64,000 nt of DNA from Lepus europaeus (GCF_033115175.1 NC_084831.1:14609138-14673137), one strand, 5' to 3'. Shown: positions 48,031 to 59,335, counted from the stretch's first letter. Notes: generated from the letters alone by a model not told the origin. Numbers and translations: made by a program.

Positions 48031-48391
48031 GGCCGGCGCCGTGGCTCACTAGGCTAATCCTCCGCCTAGCAGCGCAGGCACACCGGGTTCTAGTCCCGGT
48101 CGGGGCACCGGATTCTGTCCCGGTTGCCCCTCTTCCAGGCCAGCTCTCTGCTGTGGCCTGGGAAGGCAGTGGAGGATGGCCCAAGTGCTTGGGCCCTGCA
48201 CCCCATGGGAGACCAGGAGAAGCACCTGGCTCCTGCCATCGGATCAGCGCGGTGCGCCGGCTGCAGCGCGCCAGCCGCAGCGGCCATTGGAGGGTGAACC
48301 AATGGCAAAGGAAGACCTTTCTCTCTGTCTCTCTCTCACTGTCCACTCTGCCTGTCAAAAAGTAAAAAAAAAATAAAAATAAAAATAAAAA
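48031..48391 (+). mobile_element. young C-type SINE, full length
   Basis: Intact head; TSD aaaattataaacaca before and after; tail of A with scattered T. Confidence 0.94.
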
Positions 48392-48409
48392 AAAATTATA
48401 AACACACAC

Positions 48410-48545
48410 AAAACCCAATTTCCTAATCTGTAAAAATTGGTATTGTAGTAATATCATCTTCAAGCAGATATGATAAGGTCTACTGAGCTAATACGTATAA
48501 CATAGGCAGGACAGCACCAAGCACATAGTGAGCTATCAGAAATGT
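48410..48545 (+). repeat. MIR fragment
   Basis: tttcctaatctgtaaaaatt then accaagcacatagtgagcta match the MIR 3' half. Confidence 0.68.
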
Positions 48546-48959
48546 CCAACATCACTTGGCTTTTACTGGCGCTCTGCAGGTGGCAGCCCTGTGCACTGCA
48601 CCATGAAATCCGCAGGCCTGACTCTCCCTCCGCAAGGCAGGCTTGGCCTCAAGATTCTCTCAAGGGTCTTCCTGGGGCACATCAGGAATCCTGAGCCCTC
48701 TTCCTTCCTATACTCCAATTCATTACAGGGTCATGTTTTTTTCCTTCAAAGGAGACTCTGTGTATCCTTTGAATTATGTCTGAGGTCAATTTCCACTGCT
48801 TTCTTACTCTTTTCATCACTCTCAATTTTTCAATTTTCTCATGAGTTTTTCACATTTCCCTTCAGTCACTCTACCACAACCCAAGCTGTGTTGTCCATTT
48901 ACAAGAATACCCATTTTCCAAGAGTCTTTTTTTTTTTTTTTTTTAACGTGAGTAGAACT

Positions 48960-49300
48960 TGTCTTCTTATAAAAAGTTGTAAAGTTGTGTGGAATTGGTG
49001 GGAGTGTGGACAAATGGAATGACGGAATACAATAGGGAGCCCAGAAACAGATCCACATCAGTACAATCAAGTGATCTTTGACAAAGATCAAAGGCAAAGC
49101 AATGGAGAGAAGACAATCTTCTTAACAAATGATGCTGGAACAACTAGATATGCACATGGAAAAATGCATCTAGATCTGAACTTATACCTGTATGAAGACT
49201 AACTCAGAATGGATCACAGGACAAAATGTAAAATGCAAACCTCTAAAATTCCTAGAAGATAACACAGGTGAGAAATCCAGATGACCTTGAGCTTGGTGAT
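48960..49300 (+). repeat. L1 ORF2-derived fragment
   Basis: cagtacaatcaagtgatctt, aatgatgctggaacaactag and ggatcacaggacaaaatg are L1 ORF2 3' text. Confidence 0.72.
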
Positions 49301-49302
49301 AA

Positions 49303-50245
49303 CTTTTTTTTTCATTATCAATTATCTTTATATACAGATGATCAATTTAGTATATATTAAGTAAAGATTCCAACAGTTTGCACCCACACAGAAACACAAA
49401 GTGTAAAGTACTGTTTGAGTACTAGTTATAGCATTAATTCACATTGGACAACACATTAAGGACAGAGATCCTACATGGGGAGTATGTGCACAGTGACTCC
49501 TGTTGTTGACTTAACAACAGACACTCTTATTTATGGCGTCAGTAATCACCCTAGGCTCTTGTCTCAGGTTGCCAAGGCTATGGAAGCCTTTTGAGTTCAC
49601 CGACTCTGATATTATTTAGACAAGGTCATAGTCAAAGTGGAAGTTCTCTCCTCCCTTCAGAGAAAGGTACCTCCTTATTTGATGACCTGTTCTTTTTTTT
49701 TTTTGACAGGCAGAGTGGATAGTGAGAGAGAGAGAGACAGAGAGAAAGGTCTTCCTTTTTGCCGTTGGTTCACCCTCCAATGGCTGCTGTGGCCGGCGCA
49801 TCATGCTGATCCGAAGCCAGGAGCCAGGCGCTTCTCCTGGTCTCCCATGCAGGTGCAGGGCCCAAGGACTTGGGCCATCCTCCACTGCCTTCCCAGGCCA
49901 TAGCAGAGAGCTGGCCTGGAAGAGGGGCAACCGGGATAGAATCCGGCGCCCCAACCGGGACTAGAACCCGGTGTGCTGGCGCCGCAAGGCGGAGGATTAG
50001 CCTGTTAAGCCACGGCGCCGGCTTACAGACAGATTATTTTTGTAGGTTTGATCAATTGTGAACTGAAATTGATCACTTTGACTAGTGAGATGGCACTGGT
50101 ACATACCACCTTGATGGGATTGAATTGGAATCCCCTAGCATATTTTCCAGGAGTATTCCTAACAAATGGATTCCATTATATCAAGTATATTCTTTGGCTC
50201 TTTCCAAGTTAGTGTTAATTATTTACTTTGCTATATTTCAAAGGT
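49303..50245 (-). mobile_element. lagomorph L1 3'UTR, interrupted
   Basis: Minus-strand counterpart of the element at 10018-11009: 49303-49690 matches its 10500-10860 part and 50051-50245 its 10090-10200 part. About 290 nt in between are replaced by a SINE plus 28 extra nt. Confidence 0.82.
49691..50022 (-). mobile_element. young C-type SINE replacing part of an L1
   Basis: Full-length element without a visible TSD in the L1; the 28 nt at 50023-50050 match the 5' flank of the SINE at 21944. Confidence 0.93.
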
Positions 50246-50261
50246 TTTTTGCAAAGTACTC

Positions 50262-50455
50262 CTCTCTACCTCCTAGGTAGGAGACCTAGATAGACTTACA
50301 GGCTCCTGGCTTCAGTCTGTTCCAGCCCTGACAATTGCAGGCATTTGGGGAATAAATCAGCAGGTGGAAGATTTCTATCTTTTCACCTTTCCATAACTCT
50401 GCCTTTCCAAAAACCAAATGAATAAATAAATAAAACTTAAAAAAAATATATATAT
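50262..50455 (+). repeat. old SINE relative, 5'-truncated
   Basis: Begins inside the body at cctaggtaggagacctaga and ends gaataaataaataaaac. Confidence 0.72.
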
Positions 50456-50739
50456 CAAAGTCAATTTGGTCTTCCCTTAGTGGGGATGGATGAGTATATA
50501 TTCTCTTTTTCCTCTGTTCAATAAAGTGAATTATAGAATTAATTGAAAAGAAAGTACTTGGCAAAAGTATATCCAAATTAAACAAACTGAACTGTGTAGA
50601 CTTGGATTTGTGCAGGACTCAGTCCAAGTCCTATCAGTTCATGATGACACTGATTTAGACTAGAACGAAATTAGCATTTCTCCTTGTTACAGAACTTTCT
50701 GTAGTATTAATTTCTATTTTTAATAAGAATCTCATTTAC

Positions 50740-50858
50740 CTTAAAATCATTAATGTGTAGAAATTCATCAATGATCGACTTAGACTTCCTCTCCACTTCA
50801 TCTTCTGACAATGAAGGCTTGTCAGGGACTGACACTGCCGAAGTTTCTGGTTTCACTA
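50740..50858 (-). CDS. EIF4G3: EIF4G3 coding exon, start of MA3 domain, tandem NAGNAG acceptor
   Basis: The exon encodes a Ser/Pro-rich stretch starting KPETSAVSVPDKPSLSEDEV and then the first MA3 helix (SKSIIDEFLHINDFK). The donor is AAG|GTAAAT. The acceptor reads TCTAGTAG, so either of two AGs three bases apart can be used. The distal choice starts the exon at 50855 (116 nt, one Val at the junction) and the proximal choice at 50858 (119 nt, Val-Val). Both keep frame. As I recall the human protein, it has one residue here, which favours 50855 as the main site. Confidence 0.92.
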
Positions 50859-51665
50859 CTAGAGACGTTAAAAAAAACAGTGGGAGGACAAAAATGACAA
50901 AAATTACCATTAAAATGGTAGGATTATGACTGATGATATTTAGGAGTTTCTTCACTGTTTGTTCATCAAAAGCATTTAGTAAATACAAATTTGAGGAAGC
51001 AAGACACTTAAAAGCAGAACAGAGAAACCTTTTACTGTAGAATTGTACTAAGTAACTTCACAACCTACAGCAACAATCAACAAGACTTGGGAACATGATG
51101 AACTCTCCTCTCTCAGTTCTTTCCATACTTTGATTCCTCCACACTGCTCTGTGGGTGGAGGGCACCTGAGGCCTTCCCGGCCTCCACAGGTCGGAGCTCC
51201 TCCACACCAGGTTTTGATCCCTGTGAACATGCTCCGATGTTACTGTCCCTGCAATGCTGTTCCCTGCAAACCTGTGCAGAATGACCTCCGGTCGTGCTCT
51301 GGAAACTGCCTCCTACTTAATCAGTGTTTCCGTTTTCGCACTTGTTCCACGGGAAGAAGTGTTATCTACCATCTTTGAGGGCTATTATGAATGAGGAATT
51401 AACTACCTGTAATTCTCGGAACATTACTGATAAACACAAAGTTCTCAAAAGGTATCGGATGTCATCATGATGATGAAGATAATGACAGCGACAGTCTCTC
51501 CACATCCCTGTTCCCCAATTCAAGAGAGCTCCTTTGTTAAGTAATCTCTTGGAACTAATTTTTGTTCCTTCTTAGCAGCCTTCTCAGATTGCCTCTTTTG
51601 TGAAATTACTTGGTAAAGGTTTTGCTGACTTAAGGAAAAACAGAGATCAGGCAGCTAATACTCAC
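50859..51665. other. intron, nothing identified
   Basis: Lies between the NAGNAG acceptor exon and the anchor-exon candidate; a Cys-rich chance ORF at 51130-51378 has no support. Confidence 0.4.
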
Positions 51666-51741
51666 CACTGATGAATACACAAATGACCCAGACAATAAGT
51701 ATACATACGGCAGCTGCGTACACTAGACTCCACACAGACAT
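51666..51741 (-). CDS. candidate alternative first exon encoding a membrane-anchor-like peptide
   Basis: On the minus strand an ATG at 51741-51739 (A at -3) opens 25 codons starting MSVWSLVY. An almost wholly hydrophobic stretch (AAAVCILIVWVICVFI) follows, and the exon ends one base into a codon at a strong donor G|GTGAGT. That phase matches EIF4G3 exon 50740-50858, so splicing would give an anchor fused to MA3 plus W2, about 409 residues. Unspliced, the frame stops after three more codons (28 residues). An in-frame TAG lies 36-38 nt upstream of the ATG. There is no transcript evidence, so treat it as a hypothesis. Confidence 0.25.
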
Positions 51742-51974
51742 ATTTTCATATACTATCCTGCTATGTTCCAAAACGACCTAGCACAGGTAAGAAATGCACA
51801 TGTCCATAAAACTATATGATTTGAGCTCTATGTCATTTGGCAAAAGACATTTCAATCTGTCTCTGAAACCCAATTAGTAATGTAGTTACAAGAAATAATT
51901 TAAAGAACAAAACAAATTTGCAAGGTATATAAATATCATAAACAATCTGCATTATTTCATGACTGAGATTTAAA

Positions 51975-52310
51975 GTGGGGTGGGGTTTGGCAGGCTAAGC
52001 CACTGCGTGGGGTACTCAAACACAACTTGAGTGCCTAGTTCAAGTTCAAGGCACTCAGTAACTTAGGATCCAGCTTCCCGCTAACACATCTGGGAAGCAG
52101 AGATGATGTCCCAAATACTGGGTTCCTGCTACCCATGTGGGGGATCCAGATGGAGTTCCTAATTCCTGGCTTCTAGCTGGTCCAGCCCTGGCTGTTAGAA
52201 GCATTTTTGGGGGTTAATCAATAATTGGGAGATTTCACTCTTTCTCTGTCTCTCCCTGTCTGACATAGTACCTTTCAAATAAACAATAGGTAAATCTTAA
52301 AATAAAAGAT
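51975..52310 (+). repeat. old SINE relative
   Basis: ggtttggcaggctaagccac head and caaataaacaataggtaaat tail. Confidence 0.72.
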
Positions 52311-52353
52311 GCTGAAAATTCCTTAAACTGTTTTTTTTGTTTTTGTTTTTTGT

Positions 52354-52678
52354 TTTTTTTTTGACAGGCAGAGTGGATAGTGAGAGAGAGACAGAGAGAA
52401 AGGTCTTCCTTTTTGCCGTTGGTTCACCCTCCAATGGCCACTGTGGCCAGCGCATCTCGCTGATCCGAAGCCAGGAGCCAGGTACTTCTCCTGGTCTCCC
52501 ATGTGGGTGCAGGGCCCAAGGACTTGGGCCATCCTCCACTGCCTTCCCGGGCCATAGCAGAGAGCTGGCCTGGAAGAGGGGCAACCGGGATAGAATCCGG
52601 TGCCCCAACCGGGACTAGAACCCGGTGTGCCGGCGCCGCAAGGCGGAGGATTAGCCTGTTAAGCCACGGCACCAGCCT
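52354..52678 (-). mobile_element. young C-type SINE, full length
   Basis: ttgacaggcagagtggat at the left, head taagccacggcaccagcc at the right; imperfect TSD taaactgtttttt/taacctgtttttt. Confidence 0.92.
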
Positions 52679-52823
52679 AACCTGTTTTTTACCACTTTGA
52701 TTACTGTCCTCCTCCTTCTCATCATTAAAATGACATATAATAACTTTTGAAAATTTTGTCTTTATCAGATAACATTCGGAGTGTTTCCATGTAATTAATT
52801 TCTCATTCATAATGACTGTACGT

Positions 52824-53118
52824 GGTCCTGTGCTGTGGCATAGTGGGTTAGGCTGCAGCCGGCAATACCAGCATACCATACTGGAACACTGTTCTATTTC
52901 CAATCCAGCTCCCTGCTACTATGCCTGGGAAAGTAGCAGAGGACGGCCCGAGTGTGTGGGCCCCTGTCACTCATGTGACCTCAGATGGAGGCTCAGACTC
53001 TGGTTTCCATCTGGCCCAGTCCCAGCCACTGCGGCCATTTCAGAGAGTGAACCAGCAGATGGAAGATCTCTTTCTTATCCTCGCTCTATAAAACTATCTT
53101 TAAAGTTAATAAACACAT
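52824..53118 (+). repeat. C-type SINE
   Basis: gtcctgtgctgtggcatagt head and aaagttaataaacac tail. Confidence 0.82.
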
Positions 53119-53124
53119 TTTTAA

Positions 53125-53462
53125 AAAAAGATTAATTAATTAATTAACTAATTTGAAAGTCAGAGTTAGAGAGAGTGAGGGAGAGAAAGAGAGATCTTTC
53201 ATCACTGGTCACTTCCCAGATGGTCACTACAGTCAGGGCTGGGCCAGGCTGAAGCCAGGAGCCATGACCTTCTTCTAGGTCTCCTACATGGGTAGCAAGG
53301 GTCCAAGCACTTGAACCATCTGCTGCTACTTTTCCCAGGCCATCAGCAGGGAAACTGATTGGAAGTAGAGCAGCTGGGACATGAACTGGTGCCCATACAG
53401 GATGCCGGCATTGTAGGCAGTGGCTTTACCTACTATACCACTGCAACAGCACATAAATAAAT
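53125..53462 (-). repeat. C-type SINE
   Basis: aaagattaattaattaatta start and head ccactgcaacagcac. Confidence 0.82.
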
Positions 53463-53494
53463 CTTTTTAAAAAGCAAATAGTGGCCTAATACAC

Positions 53495-53575
53495 AGATGT
53501 ACTTATCCCCATATAACAAATGAAGAAACTTAAACACAGATAGGCTAGACATATGAGGCAATTTTAGAGTACTAT
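53495..53575 (+). repeat. MIR core fragment
   Basis: acttatccccatataacaaa then tgaagaaacttaaacacaga match the MIR core. Confidence 0.68.
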
Positions 53576-54057
53576 CTGAGAGGCACCTCTAATAATATAC
53601 ACTAGTATGCACAAACCCAGAGAGCACCAGGATGATGAAGGCAATAGAAGACAACCTGAAGCCTTCTTTTGTTTTGCCTTGTAATGACTCAATAATGTGA
53701 AGATTTCTTTCTCTCTTTCAAGTAGATAAAAATTAAAAAACACTTAAAAAATGTGAGAATTTTCAAGTTGTGAAGGGCTCTCCACAGTTTATGCACTCAA
53801 ATGGCAACATAAAGGGCGTCAAACGGGTTTGTAGAAATCCACAGCAGAGGAGCTGTCAGCACACTACCACCTGCTGGGCACAGGCAGCCGAAGCTCTGCA
53901 GCTGCTCCCTAACTTCTAAAGCCCTGTTGCGTAAGCTACTATCAGGTGATGACTCTGACTCCGACATCCACTGCGGCATCAAGTCTCTTTTGTGTTAGTC
54001 CTTCCAGGTTTAAGGCTCCAGCCGCCTGTATCTGCAGGTGCTTGTGCGAAGTCTCAC
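53576..54057. other. intron, nothing identified
   Basis: Frame of the 54058 exon continues open for about 38 codons past its donor, but this is intron read-through. Confidence 0.5.
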
Positions 54058-54278
54058 CTGACTCCCGTGCTTTGCTGCGGCCGGCCTCGGAGCTGCTCCG
54101 CTCCACATCCGCGGCTCCTGTCAGCTGCTTCACGGTCTCCAGCATCTCTCTCCTCTGCTCTTCTTGGGACTGATTGTCCAACAGGTCTTTGCTGCTGCCG
54201 CCCCGCGTGAAGGTGTTTGGACGTGACGAGGCAGACGCCAGAGGTTTGTCATTCTTCTCCCGGCCCACGCTCCCGCGA
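54058..54278 (-). CDS. EIF4G3: EIF4G3 coding exon, basic and Gln/Glu-rich linker before MA3
   Basis: This 221-nt exon is the largest internal one in the window. It begins with T, completing Ser, then encodes 73 residues from RGSVGREKNDKP through TRGGSSKDLLDNQSQEEQRR and KQLTGAADVERS to KARES, and ends with one G before GTGAGA. The acceptor is CTTTTAAG and the donor CAG|GTGAGA. It is clearly more GC- and CpG-rich than the AT-rich MA3 exons. The trailing G pairs with the ambiguous acceptor of the next exon. Confidence 0.93.
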
Positions 54279-54588
54279 CTTAAAAGACAAAACAACACTT
54301 TTCAAAAAGAAAGACTACCCCATCCTCTATATATTCAAATGGTTCAACAACATTAAGACTTCCTAACAGTAGGCAAAGTAATTTTTCACAGGCAGTATTC
54401 AAAATATGAGGTACCAATTATGTTTCAAAGTATAACTATTCGTATCAACAAGTGAAATCAGCTCTTTTAAAGGGAATAATTATATAGATGCTTAAAATTT
54501 ATTTTTCTAATGGTAAAAGGGATATCACATTTTTAAATGTCAGTGGGAATTCTATTTTCCTTTAGAAAGATATTTTAGAAAAGAAAGT

Positions 54589-54945
54589 GGGGGCTGGCAC
54601 TGTGGCACAGTGGGCTAAGCCTCGCCTGTAGTGCTGGTATCCCATATGGGTGCCAGTTCACATTCCTCTGCTCCTCTTCCGATCCAGCTCTCTGCTATGG
54701 CCTGGGAAAGAAGTGTAAGATGGCCCAAGTGCTTGGGCTCCTCATCCATGTGGGAGACCTGGAAGAAGCTCCTGGCTCCTGGCTTCGGATTGGCCCAGCT
54801 CCAGCTGTTGCAGCCATTTGAGGAGTGAACCAGTAGATGGAAGACCTTTCTTTCTATCTCTCCCTCTCTCTGTAACTCTGCCCTCCTAAATAAATAAATA
54901 AAATCTTAAAAAAAAGAAAGAAAGAAAGAACTGGTTAAAAAAAAA
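54589..54945 (+). repeat. C-type SINE
   Basis: gggggctggcactgtggcac head and ctaaataaataaataaaatc tail with AAAG repeats. Confidence 0.88.
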
Positions 54946-55045
54946 AAAAAAAAGAAAAAGTGTGATAAAAGAATGGGCTAAATGAAATGACAGAGAAACA
55001 AATACCAGAATAACATGGTGTTTCTATTATCTCAAAACTTATGCA

Positions 55046-55705
55046 CTAGGTGGGTGTTGTGGCACAGTGGATTAAGTCACCATTTGGGATGCCCACACCC
55101 CATGTCAGAGTGTCGGTCTGAGCCCCAGATCATCTGATTCTTCCTTCCTTCCTTCTTTTTTTTAAAGATTTATTTATTTATCTGAAATGCAGAGTTACAG
55201 AGAGGGAGAGGTCTTCCACCCGATGGTTCACTCCCCAAATGGCCGCAAAGGCCAGAGCTGTGCCGATCCGAAGCCAGGAGCCAGGAGCTTCTTCTGGATC
55301 TCCTACACAGGTGCAGGGCACAAGGACTTGAGCCATCTTCCACTGCTTTCTCAGGCCATAGCAGAGAGCTGGATCAGAAGTGGAGCAGCCAGGACTCGAA
55401 CCGGTGCCCATATGGGATGTTGGCACTGCAGGTGGTGCCTTTACGTGCTATGCCACAGCACCGACCCCTCACCTGCTTCAATCCAGCTTCCTGCTATTGC
55501 AGCTGGAAAGACAGGGGAAGATGGTCCACTTACTTGAGTCCCTGTCACCCTCGTAGGAAACCTGGATGAAGTTCCAGGCTCCTGGCTTCGTCCTGACCCA
55601 GCTGTTGCAGGCATTTGAGGAGTAAATCAGCATATGTAAGAGCTCTCACTCTCTCTTATATACCCCTCTGTGTCTTTCACGTAAATAAGGAAATATTTAA
55701 AAAGA
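55046..55705 (+). repeat. old SINE relative split by an inverted SINE
   Basis: Parts 55046-55165 and 55467-55705 flank the minus-strand SINE at 55166-55466; TTCC repeat at the left junction. Confidence 0.72.
55166..55466 (-). repeat. C-type SINE nested in older SINE
   Basis: aaagatttatttatttatct start and head atgccacagcaccgacccc. Confidence 0.86.
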
Positions 55706-55756
55706 AGAAATTATACAATGGCGCTTTAGGCAGAACCTTACTGCTTGTTTTTTAAA

Positions 55757-56165
55757 AGATTTATTTACTTAATTTGAAAGAGTAGCAGAGACAGAGGGAT
55801 CTTCCAACCATTGGAAGATGGCTGCAATAACCAGCAACGGGCCAGGCTGAAGCCAGGAGCCAGGAGCTTCATGTCGTGCTGATGTCCCATATGGGCACTG
55901 GTTTGTGTCCCGGCTGCTCCTCTTCCAATCAAGCTCTCTGCTATGGCCTGGGAAAGCAGTAGAAGATGGCCCAAGTGCTTGGGCCCCGGCATCTGTGTGG
56001 GTGAACCAGAAGAAGCTCCTGGCTTCAGTTGGCTTAGCTCTGGCCATTGCAGTCATTGCTGTGGAGTGAACCAGCAGATGGAAGACCTTTCTCTCTGTCT
56101 CTCCTTCTCTCTGTCTGTAACTCTACCTCTCATATAAATAAAAAATCTTAAAAAAAAAAAAAAAA
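55757..56165. repeat. head-to-head fused SINE pair
   Basis: A minus-strand fragment (55757-55876, tail and body only) runs directly into a plus-strand copy (about 55877-56165, head remnant to poly-A). Confidence 0.8.
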
Positions 56166-56224
56166 GAACTACTACAAGCCTCCTTCATTCTACATAAACC
56201 ACTCAAAGAGTATCAGTTCTACAC

Positions 56225-56650
56225 AAGCAGAAGATGGCTGTTATCATTTGGAGGCTGAACATCTCCCAATAAAATATTTAAAAAAACAAAAGACAGAAAA
56301 GAAACCCCATATGTTAAAGGCTTGGTGACACTACTGGGAAGGAGAGGAACTTTTAGGAGGTGAGGTCTCGTGGGGGTCCACAGGCTGGGGATGTACCCTG
56401 AGAAGGCAGTTTTTGTGAGAAACTTCTTAGAAAAGCCTGAGTTCGGGCCCAGCTGCTCTCTGCCATCCTGGCTTGTCACGTGATCCTTGCTCTGCATGTA
56501 CTGTCACTGCCGTCGGCCCCTCACCAGAGCCAAAGCCTGCGTCCTGCTGTTTGTACTTTAAACCTAGCAAACTGTGAGCTAAAGAAACCTTTGCCCTTTG
56601 TAAGTTTAGCTGTCCAGGCATTTTGGAACCTAGAACTAGTTCAGCAGTGC
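56225..56650 (+). repeat. probable MaLR-type LTR fragment
   Basis: ttaggaggtgaggtctcgtg and aaactgtgagctaaagaaac recall MaLR LTR text; ends are not clear. Confidence 0.45.
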
Positions 56651-56907
56651 AATACTGTTTAAAGGACACTAAAGGACAGCCTCGGATGTAACTTGTACTG
56701 AGTGAAAGAGGTGACAGAGAAGTGTAGCGGGGGCTGCCATGCCCTTTAGTTCACATACTGGAGAGGACCCTGCGCACGCCCAGATGTGCATCCAGAGCTC
56801 TGGGTGGCCTGACTTCCCTCCCCGGCTCCCCTTCCCTCCCTTCTTTTGGGGTTGGCCTGACTTTCTTTTCCTTCTCCTCTTCTTTTTTTCTTTCTTGCTT
56901 TCTTTTT

Positions 56908-57229
56908 TAATTTTTGTAAAGATTTTTTTCATTAATTTGAAACATAGAGATACAGAAACAGAGAGTGAGAGGTAGAGATCTTTCATCTGCTGATCCATTC
57001 CCCCAAATGCCTGCAACAGCCTGGGCTGGGCCAGGCCAAAGCCAGGAGCCAGGAGCTTCTTCCATGGGTGCAGGGGCTCAAGCACTTGAGTCATCTTCTG
57101 ATGCTTTCCCAGGCACATTAGCAGGGAGTTGCATTGGAAGTAGAGCCCTGGGGACTTGAACTGGTACCCATATAGTATGCACGTATTGCAGGGGGCAACT
57201 TAACCCATTATACCACAACACTGGCCCCT
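56908..57229 (-). repeat. C-type SINE
   Basis: aaagatttttttcattaatt start and head accacaacactggcccc. Confidence 0.83.
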
Positions 57230-57261
57230 TTATTTTTCTTGTCTTTATTTTATTTTATTTT

Positions 57262-57540
57262 ATCACTTATTTATTTGAAAGGCAGAGTTAGAGAGACAGA
57301 GATATCTTCCATCTTCTGGTTCACCCCTGAAACGGCCACAGCAGCCAGGGCTGGGCCAGGTCAAATCCAGGAGCTCCATCTGGGTCTCCCACGTGGGTTC
57401 AGGGGCCCAAGCACACAGGCCAACTTCCACTGCTTTTCCAGGCACAACAGCAAGAGCCGGATGGGAAGCGGAGCAGCAGGGTCTTCAATCAGCATTCTGA
57501 TGTGGGATGCTGGCAGGCAGAGGCTTAAGGAGAAAACTAT
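57262..57540 (-). repeat. C-type SINE, head cut by a newer insertion
   Basis: cacttatttatttgaaaggc start; its head region ends at the TSD of the next element. Confidence 0.82.
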
Positions 57541-57901
57541 TTTTTTTTCTTCCTTTTTTTTTTTTTTTTTAAATTTTTGACAGGCAGAGTGGACAGTGAG
57601 AGAGAGAGAGAGACAGAAAGGTCTTCCTTTGCCGTTGGTTCACCCTCCAATGGCCGCCGCGGTAGGCGTGCTGCGGCCGGCGCACTGCGCTGTTCTGATG
57701 GCAGGAGCCAGGTGCTTCTCCTGGTCTCCCATGGGGTGCAGGGCCCAAGGACTTGGGCCATCCTCCACTGCACTCCCTGGCCACAGCAGAGAGCTGGCCT
57801 GGAAGAGGGGCAACCGGGACAGGATCGGTGCCCCGACTGGGACTAGAACCCGGTGTGCCGGCGCTGCAAGGCGGAGGATTAGCCTGTTGAGCCACGGCGC
57901 C
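57541..57901 (-). mobile_element. young C-type SINE, full length
   Basis: Exact 19-bp TSD ggcttaaggagaaaactat at 57522-57540 and 57902-57920, the longest seen. Confidence 0.95.
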
Positions 57902-58157
57902 GGCTTAAGGAGAAAACTATTAGCCATTTGCCAGATAACCTGCTCTTCACTTAAACACCATTTTATGATGCTCCTATCCCATAAAATATAATGTATAAAG
58001 ATTAAAGAAGGAAATCAACTTTAGGGATGAAATAAATACATCCATAAGAATTACTACCATAATCTCTCTGTGTGCGTCTATGAGAGAGAGACAGAGAAAA
58101 ACAGACATGTCGGTAAGCAGGACAGAGCTGACAGCAAGGATGAAGCTGGTGACTCAC

Positions 58158-58272
58158 CTGGTTAGGGTCCTTCGGGAGTCAAACTCTAAAGGCGTGGATG
58201 ACGTGGACCCTGAGGGTGCTGGTTGCAAAGCAGAGAATCTGTTTAAACTGGAAGCACTTGACCGTAAGGCAT
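58158..58272 (-). CDS. EIF4G3: EIF4G3 coding exon, Ser-rich linker
   Basis: This 115-nt exon lies between ACCTGCAG and AG|GTGAGT. It has 2 nt completing Asp, 37 codons starting ALRSSASSLNRFSALQPAPS and ending SRRTLT, then 2 nt of a split Ser codon (AG+T). Its Ser/Pro/Thr content suggests a phosphorylatable disordered linker upstream of MA3; that role is inferred from composition. Confidence 0.93.
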
Positions 58273-58935
58273 CTGCAGGTATTGAGAATTTAAAAAAAAA
58301 GTAAAAAAGTCACATGACTAAAATACAGCTACTCATGTAGCTGCCTCCTTGGGTGGGACCCTACCCCAGGCATTTCTGATAAGCTTAGGTGCTACCAATC
58401 TCTTGGTCTAGCTCCCACACTATGAGATGCAACACATTAGAGGGAAACTGTATATAAAATAGAGTTTCAACATCTGTTCATTATAACCATTTGTTCCTCT
58501 AAAAATCTAATTAAATTATCCTGGAGAGGGTACAAGGGATGGGAATAGTAAACAAGAAGCAGGCAAGCAAACCCAGGACAAACTGTTAGGTTTTAATGAA
58601 GCTAACCCATATAAATACTATGATCTCATTTATGTAAAATCATGCATGTGGGTTTAAGTGAACAACGAAATTTGTAAAAATTTAAAGGCAAAAAAGCTGA
58701 AATTACTTAGTAGAAGGCAGATATGGGAAAGAGGTTAATATTAAAGTTTTCCTTTATCCTGTTTGGCTTTATCAGTTATTAACAAGGTCCAAACATTTTC
58801 AGTTCTTGGGTCAAATCTCCCCAAATATGATTTTTGATAAAGATACTCAAAACTGTTTAAATCTAATTTTATTCTTTTTATAATTGCTTGACATTAAATG
58901 TTTTTCTCAACTTGAGTTTCCCTTTTAATTTAGTC
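58273..58935. other. intron, nothing identified
   Basis: AT-rich intron between two EIF4G3 exons; no known element. Confidence 0.4.
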
Positions 58936-58948
58936 ACAATAATTTCTT

Positions 58949-59335
58949 TTTTTAAAATTTCTATTTATTTATTTAAAAAAAAATTTTTTTTTTGACAGGC
59001 AGAGTGGACAGTGAGAGAGAGACAGAGATAAAGGTCTTCCTTTTGCCGTTGGTTCACCCTACAATGGCTGCCGCGGCTGGCGTGCTGCAGCTGGCGTGCT
59101 GTGGCCGGCGCACCGCGCTGATCCGATGGCAGGAGCCAGGTGCTTCTCCTGGTCTCCCATGTGGGTGCAGGGCCCAAGCACTTGGGCCATCCTCCACTGC
59201 ACTCCCGGGCCACAGCAGAGAGCTGGACTGGAAGAGGGGCAACCGGGATAGAATCCGGCGCCCCGACCGGGACTAGAACCCAGTGTGCCGGCGCCGCAAG
59301 GCGGAGGATTAGCCTAGTGAGCCGCGGTGCCAGCC
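58949..59335 (-). mobile_element. young C-type SINE, full length
   Basis: Exact 13-bp TSD cacaataatttct at 58936-58948 and 59336-59348; extra copy of a short GC-rich block (near 59080-59110) in the body. Confidence 0.94.

Noticed and set aside
48528-49022. 164-codon plus-strand ORF
   Set aside because: No recognisable domain; it spans MIR-flanking and L1-derived DNA and a T-run.
51130-51378. Cys-rich 82-codon ORF resembling a small secreted protein
   Set aside because: No signal peptide, no repeated cysteine framework and no splice or promoter support.
53942-54057. Open frame continuing past the donor of exon 54058-54278
   Set aside because: CAG|GTGAGA is a good donor and the known protein does not continue this way; intron read-through.
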